From positions 124,001-188,000 of the forward strand of contig CAVRIZ010000005.1 in the NCBI GenBank assembly GCA_963721445.1: DNA of 64,000 nucleotides, written 5' to 3'. The notes under the pieces were generated by a model that had not been told where the DNA came from, did no database searches, and was given only the letters and a program-made list of their open reading frames with translations. Shown here piece by piece: positions 55,226-61,995 of the stretch. The position numbers were made by a program, and so were the translations under genes. Source of the DNA: DAIOEK01 sp963721445. Lineage in GTDB: Bacteria; Chloroflexota; Anaerolineae; Anaerolineales; Anaerolineaceae. The number at the start of each line of letters is the position of its first letter. The stretch's first letter is position 1.

Positions 55226-55699
55226 TTACTGTTCGACAAACGGAATTAGGTAATTGGATACCGCCCAGCCAGCCCTGGTTGTATCAAACGGGGCTTCGAG
55301 GTACCACCAGGTGAAACCATCCACAGATTCGGGTCCACTCTTTACTGCAAATACCTCATTCTCAGCTCCCAGGAAAATTGGTGTCCCATTTTTTCCAGGC
55401 TCACGACGCAACCGTAATCCATCACCACCTGTACCTGTAATCCGGACGGATATACCCACCTGGATCACACCGCCGGGGTCAGGGGGAATACCATCGGGAA
55501 GAGTGGGCGTGCTGGTTTTTTGAATCTCAGGTGTCGGAGATGCAATGATCGGTGGAGCAATAACCAGCGTGATCATTGGTGTAACGAAAGGCACATTACG
55601 CTGACGTGGAGAAAGGAAAAACAAGATTGCAGCAGCAAATGTAAAACATATCAACCCGATGATGATTCCTGCGGCAAGTGAAGTGATCCGTCTGGACAT
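55226..55699 (-). CDS. Membrane-anchored SH3-like (bacterial SH3) domain protein
   Basis: A 157-aa protein with an N-terminal membrane segment (residues ~8-30), a Pro/Thr-rich linker and a C-terminal SH3b-type domain (GDGLRLRREPGKNGTPIFLGAENEVFAVKSGP, WYLEAP, AGWAVSNYLIPF). Such domains usually bind peptidoglycan outside the membrane. It starts 2 bases after the antiporter gene's stop. Confidence 0.8.
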   Translation of the reverse strand: MSRRITSLAAGIIIGLICFTFAAAILFFLSPRQRNVPFVTPMITLVIAPPIIASPTPEIQKTSTPTLPDGIPPDPGGVIQVGISVRITGTGGDGLRLRREPGKNGTPIFLGAENEVFAVKSGPESVDGFTWWYLEAPFDTTRAGWAVSNYLIPFVEQ

Positions 55700-55701
55700 G
55701 G

Positions 55702-56784
55702 TTATACCGTGAACAAGAAGAACGCCAAACCGAGGATGATATACACACCGACCAATGCGAACCCTTCCAACCAGTTCGATTCGCCATCCCCAGCCACCAA
55801 AACGGTGATCAGCACACCTCCACCGAGTGCAATCAGCTCGAAATTGTTGAATACGAGGGTGAGTGGATGACCGAATAATAAGCTTACGAAAACGAGAAGC
55901 GGCGCAACAAATAATGCAATCTGAAGGCTGGAAGAAATGGCGATTTCCACACTCAGTTCCATTTTATTCCTATGCGCTACCTGGACTGCGACGAAATGTT
56001 CTGCGGCATTGCCAACAATGGGAATTAGGATAATACCAAGGAAAAATTCAGATATGTGTGAGGTTGCGACTACATGCTCAACCGCTCCAACCAGCATTTC
56101 GCTTAGAACCACAACTCCGACTGTCGATGCAACCAATAGAATTATCGCATTTCTCAGAGTCAATTCCGGTTTGTGATGCGCCGGGATCTCAGAGATATGC
56201 GTAACTGGGCTTTGATTTGTTTTCAATGAGTAGAACAAGCCCAACCCATACAGAATAAGCATTACCACTGCCACGCTGATACTGAGTGCTTCAACCCGTA
56301 TGCTTGTTTCGCTTCCGATCGCCACTCGGAAGAGGGATGGGATTGCCAATGCCATAACAGCCAATGTCAGTAAGACTGCGTGATTTCCTGCCTGGGTGCG
56401 ATCGAATTTTTGAACCCCATTTTTAATACCACCGACGATCATGGCAAACCCTAACACGAACAACAAGTTACCCAGGATGGAACCTGTAATAGATGCTTTG
56501 ACCAGATCGAGATATCCTGCCTGGATGGCAACCAGAGTAATGATCAATTCAGCCGCATTCCCCAGGGTCGCATTTAATAGCCCACCGATTTTCGGGCCGG
56601 TATAAACGGCGAGCACTTCTGTCGATTGCCCGATCAGTCCTGCCATCGGAATGATGGCTATGATGGAAAAAATGAAAACCCATAGGTCTCCCATGCCTGT
56701 AAACCGGGCAATGAGAGCAATGGGCAAGGCGATCAGCAATACTTGGAGCGGGTTCTGGCGCAGGAATTTCTGAATTCGCCTCAT
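55702..56784 (-). CDS. Calcium/proton exchanger
   Basis: A 360-aa CaCA/Cax antiporter with about eleven membrane segments. The two alpha repeats have the signature GNAAELIITLVA and GNAAEHFVAV, and EMLVGAVEHV separates them. It exchanges Ca2+ for H+ across the membrane. I chose the ATG at 56784 because AAGGAG lies at the right distance; the ATG at 56793 is too close to it. Confidence 0.93.
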   Translation of the reverse strand: MRRIQKFLRQNPLQVLLIALPIALIARFTGMGDLWVFIFSIIAIIPMAGLIGQSTEVLAVYTGPKIGGLLNATLGNAAELIITLVAIQAGYLDLVKASITGSILGNLLFVLGFAMIVGGIKNGVQKFDRTQAGNHAVLLTLAVMALAIPSLFRVAIGSETSIRVEALSISVAVVMLILYGLGLFYSLKTNQSPVTHISEIPAHHKPELTLRNAIILLVASTVGVVVLSEMLVGAVEHVVATSHISEFFLGIILIPIVGNAAEHFVAVQVAHRNKMELSVEIAISSSLQIALFVAPLLVFVSLLFGHPLTLVFNNFELIALGGGVLITVLVAGDGESNWLEGFALVGVYIILGLAFFLFTV

Positions 56785-56852
56785 GGATGGCATTCTCCTT
56801 GCAAAGATATACTAAATTATAACCGAACCGAAAAAGTAGAAGAACACCGGTA

Positions 56853-56861
56853 TGTTATAAT
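56853..56861 (+). promoter_or_regulatory. Extended -10 promoter of the kinase-rpe operon
   Basis: TGTTATAAT is a TGnTATAAT extended -10 box without a good -35. The expected start is near 56868, leaving a very short leader with AGGTGG before the ATG at 56879. Confidence 0.55.
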
Positions 56862-56878
56862 TTCTCAGGTGGAAATCC

Positions 56879-57911
56879 ATGGACGAACTGCCAATTCTCA
56901 ATAATCGATACAAACTTCTTCAATCCATAGGTAAAGGCGGAATGGCTTTTGTCTATTCTGCGTATGACTTGATGTTGGATCGTCCGGTAGCCATTAAAAT
57001 CTTAAAAGAAGAACTCAGTCAAGACCAGGCGTTCAGAGATCGATTCCACCTTGAAGCAAAAGCAGCTGCTAATCTAACCCACCCCGGTATCGTAACGGTA
57101 TACGATTTTGGTTACGACCAGGATTGGTTGTTCATTGTGATGGAGCATGTCCCGGGAACCGATTTGAAGACCATGCTCAATCAACGGGGACGAATACCCG
57201 TGGATGAAGCCCTTTCCCTGATGATTCAAGCCTGCTCTGGAATTGGCTACGCGCATCGCGCAGGCCTGGTTCACTGTGATATCAAACCCCACAATATGCT
57301 GGTGACACCTGATCTACGATTAAAAGTAACTGACTTCGGAATCGCCAGGGCATTAGCGTCGATCCATCCCGACGAGAAAAACCATGAGATATGGGGTTCT
57401 CCCCAGTACTTTTCGCCAGAACAGGCAGGTGGTAATGCACCCCAACCCGCATCTGATGTGTATTCTCTCGGCGTGGTGATGTATGAAGCTTTAACCGGTC
57501 AGCTACCTTTCACCGCTGATACTGCCCAGGAATACGCCAACAAGCATTTATTCGAAAAGCCCATCTCACCCAGACGATTGAATCCCCAGATCACACCAGA
57601 ACTCGATTCTGATTATTTTAAAGGTCTTGTCCAAAGAACCATCACAACGGTATCGGACTGCCGATCAGATGGGTAGAGTATTACAAACCAGTGTCCGGTT
57701 GGGTGAAACTGCCACACCCGAGAAATTCTTTACTCCACGGGATCCGGCGGCAACCATGGTTTCTCCGGTCATAGTGACAAAAACTAACCAGTCCTTCACT
57801 CAACAGGTAAATCGAATCGATTGGATCACGATTGGATTAGGATTATTGACCGTAGCCGCTGTCGGCGGTTTAATTCCACTGTGGATTGCAGTTCTCTTTA
57901 ATTTATTATGA
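56879..57911 (+). pseudogene. Serine/threonine protein kinase, PrkC-like (frameshifted)
   Basis: The kinase domain has GKGGMAFVYSA, AIKILKEE, HCDIKPHN (HCD instead of HRD), DFGIAR and a C-terminal membrane segment. The first frame is good to ITPELDS; the second continues IILKVLSKEPSQRYRTADQ. Removing G57611 gives a 343-aa protein. The C-terminus (ITIGLGLLTVAAVGGLIPLWIAVLF) is a membrane anchor with no extracellular PASTA domains, unlike PrkC. It directly precedes rpe, as in the Bacillus prkC-rpe region. HCD kinases are usually active without activation-loop phosphorylation. Confidence 0.85.
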
Positions 57912-58570
57912 AAAAATTGATTTCCGTATCCATCCTTTCAGCAGACTTCACCCGTTTGGGTGACCAGATCCGGCAATGTGTTGACGCCGGCGTCGATTGG
58001 ATCCATGTCGATGTGATGGATGGGCATTTTGTGCCCAACATAACAATGGGACCATTCATTGTGGAAGCCGCACGTCGCGCAACTGATCTACCTTTGGATG
58101 TTCATCTGATGATTGAAAAACCGGAGCGGCATATACATTCATTCGCATCGGCGGGAGCCAGCACGATCACTGTACAGGCTGAAACCTGTCCAAACCTTCA
58201 TCGAACGCTTCAAATGATTCGCGAATCAGGTTGCCAGAGTGGAGTTGCCTTCAATCCATCCACCCAGGTGGATAACCTTCCGTTAGTACTTCCTGTACTG
58301 GATCTTGTGCTTGTAATGACGGTTAACCCGGGGTATTCCGGCCAAACCTATATCGCTGGTATTGAAAAGAAAGTTAGTGCTGCCCGAAAATACCTCGACG
58401 CAAGCGATCATCCCATCCATCTGGAAGTGGATGGAGGGATCAATCCCAAAACATTGCCCCTGGTGATAGCGGCAAAAGCCAATGTTTTTGTTGCGTCATC
58501 CGCCATATTCAATCATCCACAAGGTATAATGAATGGAGTGTTAGATCTGCGAAAGGCGATCGGGGATTAA
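57908..58570 (+). CDS. rpe: Ribulose-phosphate 3-epimerase
   Basis: A 220-aa TIM-barrel epimerase of the pentose phosphate pathway, converting ribulose-5-phosphate and xylulose-5-phosphate. Motifs: VSILSADF, HVDVMDGHFVPN, VHLMIEKP, VMTVNPGYSGQ and LEVDGGIN. It overlaps the kinase gene by 4 bases and is followed by a terminator. Confidence 0.96.
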   Translation: MKKLISVSILSADFTRLGDQIRQCVDAGVDWIHVDVMDGHFVPNITMGPFIVEAARRATDLPLDVHLMIEKPERHIHSFASAGASTITVQAETCPNLHRTLQMIRESGCQSGVAFNPSTQVDNLPLVLPVLDLVLVMTVNPGYSGQTYIAGIEKKVSAARKYLDASDHPIHLEVDGGINPKTLPLVIAAKANVFVASSAIFNHPQGIMNGVLDLRKAIGD

Positions 58571-58599
58571 AACAAAAACGGCCTGACGGCCGTCTTGTT
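58571..58599. terminator. Terminator between rpe and rpmB
   Basis: ACGGCC (58578-58583) pairs with GGCCGT (58588-58593) around TGAC, with AACAA and TTGTT as a partial outer stem. It separates the convergent rpe and rpmB genes. Confidence 0.6.
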
Positions 58600-58618
58600 A
58601 GAGCTATCTCGTAACCGA

Positions 58619-58801
58619 TTATGCACTCTTTACAAGCGTGCGGATACAGCGTGTGCACAAAGTCTTGTGAAGTTTCTGCCCTTTTTCAATCACCATTACT
58701 TTTTGCAAGTTGGGATGAAAAGCGCGATTTGTCGCACGCTGGGAAAAGCTCCGGTTATGACCAAACGTTGTTCGTTTACCACAATTATTGCATACGGCCA
58801 T
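58619..58801 (-). CDS. rpmB: 50S ribosomal protein L28 (bL28)
   Basis: A 60-aa L28, with CxxC pairs (AVCNNCGKRTTFGHNRSFSQRATNRAFHPNLQ and TRCIRTLVKSA). The start ATG at 58801 follows AAAGGAT; the longer frame upstream covers the leader and promoter. It is divergent from the Asp23-type gene, as in many Gram-positive genomes. Confidence 0.95.
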   Translation of the reverse strand: MAVCNNCGKRTTFGHNRSFSQRATNRAFHPNLQKVMVIEKGQKLHKTLCTRCIRTLVKSA

Positions 58802-58834
58802 TGTTAATATCCTTTCAACATCGCGAACTGTCCG

Positions 58835-58852
58835 GCTGTGGTATTCCACAGC
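58835..58852 (-). other. Hairpin in the rpmB leader
   Basis: GCTGTGG and CCACAGC form a perfect 7-bp stem with a 4-base loop, starting about 4 bases after the expected transcription start (near 58856). It could be an autoregulatory or mRNA-stabilising element. Confidence 0.4.
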
Positions 58853-58862
58853 GCAAGAAAAG

Positions 58863-58891
58863 ATTTTATCACAAACCGTATCCAAAGACAA
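58863..58891 (-). promoter_or_regulatory. rpmB promoter
   Basis: On the minus strand TTGTCT (58891-58886), a 17-base spacer and TAAAAT (58868-58863), with TG one base upstream of the -10 box (TGATAAAAT). Confidence 0.7.
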
Positions 58892-58939
58892 GAAAATTTG
58901 TTAAACTACATGACCAGAGTAATGAGTGAAAGGTCTGAT

Positions 58940-59296
58940 ATGAGCGAAAAAAATAATACGAATGGCAATATCTATATATCACACAAGGCGATAGCTTCAG
59001 TCGCCTGCCAATCTGCACTATCATCCTATGGAGTGGTCGGTCTGGCTCCCAAAAATATAGTTGAGGGACTTGCCAACGTGATCATAAAAGATCCCACGCT
59101 GGGGGTCGAAGTAAAATATGACGGAGACCAGGTTGATCTGGACCTGTATATCATTATTGAATACGGGACAAGGATCAAATCTGTTGCCTCCACAGTAGCC
59201 CATCAGGTACACTATCAGATCGAACATTCGATTGGTCTGCCTGTCCGCACGGTAAATGTCCATGTCCGCGGTCTTCGAATAAGCAATACAGATTAA
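58940..59296 (+). CDS. Asp23/Gls24 family envelope stress protein (YloU-like)
   Basis: A 118-aa Asp23/YloU protein (ISHKAIASVACQSALSSYGVVGLAP, VDLDLYIIIEYGTRIKSVASTVAHQVHYQIEHSIGLPVRTVNVHVRGL). Asp23-type proteins are linked to envelope stress and, beside fakA, perhaps to fatty-acid handling. I chose the ATG at 58940 (AAAGG upstream); upstream in-frame starts lie in the divergent promoter region. Confidence 0.9.
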   Translation: MSEKNNTNGNIYISHKAIASVACQSALSSYGVVGLAPKNIVEGLANVIIKDPTLGVEVKYDGDQVDLDLYIIIEYGTRIKSVASTVAHQVHYQIEHSIGLPVRTVNVHVRGLRISNTD

Positions 59297-59320
59297 TACT
59301 TTCAATCATAAAGGTACCTA

Positions 59321-60985
59321 ATGGGTTTCGATTCTGAAAACGTAGCTGAAAAAGATATTCATTTAGACGGTCTTCAATTTAAAACTTTTATCGAAGCAGC
59401 TTTAACCTGGTTAAAAGCCAACCAACAGCTGGTTAATTCTCTGAATGTCTTCCCAGTACCAGATGGTGATACTGGTACGAACATGGTTTTAACCATGCAA
59501 TCCGCCTTCAATGAAATTGCCAATTCCCAGGAAAAGAACCTCGGAAAGATGGTTCACCTGTTAGCCCAGGGGGCTTTGATGGGTGCACGCGGTAACTCGG
59601 GTGTGATCTTATCCCAACTTTGGCGTGGTTTCGCCCGCGGATTGGATAATTTTGATACTGCCGACGCAGCGATGATCGCTTCCGCGCTCGACGAAGCCCG
59701 AAATACCGCCTACAAAGGTGTCGTGAAACCGGTCGAAGGAACAATATTAACGGTTGCGACTGATATTGCCCGGCGTGCAAAAGAAGTGGTAACGGTAAGC
59801 AACAAACCGGAAAGTATGCTGGAAGAGATCGTAAAAGCAGCTGATGAGTCAGTCCAGCACACCCCGGAGTTATTACCCATACTCAAACAAGCTGGCGTAG
59901 TCGATTCCGGTGGGAAGGGATTGTTTATCCTGTTGGAGGGAATTCAACGTCACATTAAGAACCAATCCCTTGATGTTCCTGTGGGGATCATTCAACCACT
60001 CTCTCAAATGAACCTGGAGGGAACAATGGAAGCTGTTGAGCCCGGACAGGATTATGAAGTAGTGGTCGATTTTAAACCCCACCAACCTTTGGTTTTGGAT
60101 GACTTTTACAAGGATCTAAGTGAGATTGGTACTTCCATTCAGGTCGGCGAAGGCGACGGATTTTACCGGATGCATATTCATGTAGCCGCCGAAAAACGTT
60201 ATCAACCGATAGATTACACAATGACTATCGGCACCATTACCAAAGTGGCGATGGAGAATCTGATCGAGCAGATGGGTAATCAAGCAGCAGTCGAACCCGA
60301 AAAATTACATCTGGCAGACCTGGAACCAGGGCACATTGCTGTTGTCGCCGTTAGTCCCGGACCAGGTTTATCGAGGATTTTTGCCAGCCTGGGAGTATCC
60401 GCTATTGTCGATGGTGGTCAAACCATGAATCCAAGTACCGAAGAGATCCTGAAATCCTTCGAGAACCTGCCGACCGACAAGATCATCATCCTGCCGAATA
60501 ATAAAAATATCATTCTTGCCGCCCAAACGGCTGCCTCGATCAGTGTAAAATCTGTATCCGTTATTCCCACCAGAAATATCCCTCAAGGATTATCCGCATT
60601 ATTACACCTGATACCTGATGGTGATTTCGACCAAATCGTAAAAGATATGAACGTATCTTTGGAGGAAGTAGAAGCGGGTGAGATCACTACCGCGACCAGA
60701 TCAGTTCAAATTAATGGCGTCGATGTTGAAGAAGGTCAAGTCATCGCGCTACATAATGGGCAATTAATCTATTCCTCAAATTCTTTGGAAGAAGCAATGC
60801 TTCAATTCCTCGAGGTAGCTGATACCCAAAGCCGTGAAAGAATTACGCTTTTTTATGGTGCAGAGATTCAAAAGAATCAGGTCGATGCGCTTGTGGAGAA
60901 AATTCAAGACAAATATCCAAAGCATGAGATCGAGATCCACTTTGGTGGACAACCATATTATCAATTCATCATCTCAGTAGAGTAA
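59321..60985 (+). CDS. fakA: DAK2-domain protein, fatty acid kinase subunit FakA (YloV-like)
   Basis: A 554-aa kinase. FakA phosphorylates fatty acids bound to FakB (DegV-like) proteins. The DAK2 domain opens with LNVFPVPDGDTGTNMVLTM, has QGALMGARGNSGVILSQLWRG and ends in DSGGKGLFILLEG. The C-terminal part (residues ~320-554) is the usual DegV-like domain of FakA. A FakB homologue follows 1 base later. Confidence 0.92.
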   Translation: MGFDSENVAEKDIHLDGLQFKTFIEAALTWLKANQQLVNSLNVFPVPDGDTGTNMVLTMQSAFNEIANSQEKNLGKMVHLLAQGALMGARGNSGVILSQLWRGFARGLDNFDTADAAMIASALDEARNTAYKGVVKPVEGTILTVATDIARRAKEVVTVSNKPESMLEEIVKAADESVQHTPELLPILKQAGVVDSGGKGLFILLEGIQRHIKNQSLDVPVGIIQPLSQMNLEGTMEAVEPGQDYEVVVDFKPHQPLVLDDFYKDLSEIGTSIQVGEGDGFYRMHIHVAAEKRYQPIDYTMTIGTITKVAMENLIEQMGNQAAVEPEKLHLADLEPGHIAVVAVSPGPGLSRIFASLGVSAIVDGGQTMNPSTEEILKSFENLPTDKIIILPNNKNIILAAQTAASISVKSVSVIPTRNIPQGLSALLHLIPDGDFDQIVKDMNVSLEEVEAGEITTATRSVQINGVDVEEGQVIALHNGQLIYSSNSLEEAMLQFLEVADTQSRERITLFYGAEIQKNQVDALVEKIQDKYPKHEIEIHFGGQPYYQFIISVE

Positions 60986-60986
60986 C

Positions 60987-61844
60987 ATGCCAAAAACCTG
61001 CATCCTGACTGACAATTCCGCACAATTTACGCGTCATACACTCACAGGTAGAAACCTGGTTCATACAGTTCCATTTCAAATTAAGTTCAAAGACATGAAT
61101 GGCGAAAGCGACCCGGTATTAAAGATCAGTCATTACCCTATCAGCAAGATCAATGGGAACACACTTGAACTATTGCCCCCTACGGTAGAAGATTATGTTA
61201 CGGCGATTAAAACGCTGAACCAAACTTTCAACCATATTATTGGGTTGACGATGTCAAGTCACCTCTCCCAGTCATTTCGGAATCTGGAACTGGCAGTGCA
61301 CCAAACGAGGGGAAATTCCCAGGTTCAGATCATTGACTCTCAAACTACTGGCCTCGGTTTGGGGTACCTGGTTCAACAAGGGATCGATATGGCTGCCAAA
61401 GGCGTCAATCCCGCGGAAATAGAGTATCGAATTCGTGGACAGATCCCCCACATCTATTCGCAGGTATGCCTTCCCAATCTTACCTACCTCCAGGGAACTG
61501 AATTAATCGGTTTTCCGCAAGCGGTTGTAGGTGAGATGTTATCCATTTTGCCGGTTTTTTCTTTCGAAGAAGGTAAATTGGTTTCCATCGAAAAGGTAAA
61601 AAATTATAGAAATCTCCTGGATAACTTTCAGGAATTCCTGGATGAATTCAGCGATCTGGACTATATAGCCGTCATGCAAAGCGTTCCACCCACTCTGCAA
61701 GAAGCCAGAAGTCTTAAGGAACACGCCAGCATGAATTTCCCAAAAACTCCATTCAGTGAACACAGCATCAACCCGGTTGTAGCTGCTCTTTTTGGTCCGC
61801 GCAGTGTGGGGATATTTGCGATGGAAAAGCCTGATCTTATTTAA
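60987..61844 (+). CDS. DegV family protein (FakB-like fatty-acid-binding)
   Basis: A 285-aa DegV/FakB protein, which holds the fatty acid for FakA (TCILTDNSAQFT, IIGLTMSSHLSQSFRNLELA, IIDSQTTGLGLGYLV, PVFSFEEGKLVSIEKVKNYR). The adjacent fakA strengthens the functional assignment. It starts 1 base after fakA. Confidence 0.9.
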   Translation: MPKTCILTDNSAQFTRHTLTGRNLVHTVPFQIKFKDMNGESDPVLKISHYPISKINGNTLELLPPTVEDYVTAIKTLNQTFNHIIGLTMSSHLSQSFRNLELAVHQTRGNSQVQIIDSQTTGLGLGYLVQQGIDMAAKGVNPAEIEYRIRGQIPHIYSQVCLPNLTYLQGTELIGFPQAVVGEMLSILPVFSFEEGKLVSIEKVKNYRNLLDNFQEFLDEFSDLDYIAVMQSVPPTLQEARSLKEHASMNFPKTPFSEHSINPVVAALFGPRSVGIFAMEKPDLI

Positions 61845-61951
61845 TACCTGCGAATTATTGGAAACACTTGCGAGTATAAGAGTCCTGCTTCTGCTGATCT
61901 TTCACTATTAATCACCCTGATCTCATCATTTATTCCGAAATTTACTAGACC

Positions 61952-61969
61952 AAACGGTGAATACCGTTT
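61952..61969. other. 18-bp dyad upstream of recG
   Basis: AAACGGT (61952-61958) and ACCGTTT (61963-61969) form a perfect 7-bp dyad around GAAT. It lies just before TAAAAT (61983-61988), a likely -10 box of recG. It may be an operator or an RNA hairpin; it does not match the B. subtilis LexA consensus. Confidence 0.45.
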
Positions 61970-61995
61970 AACTGGTTTAGGGTAAAATGGATGCT

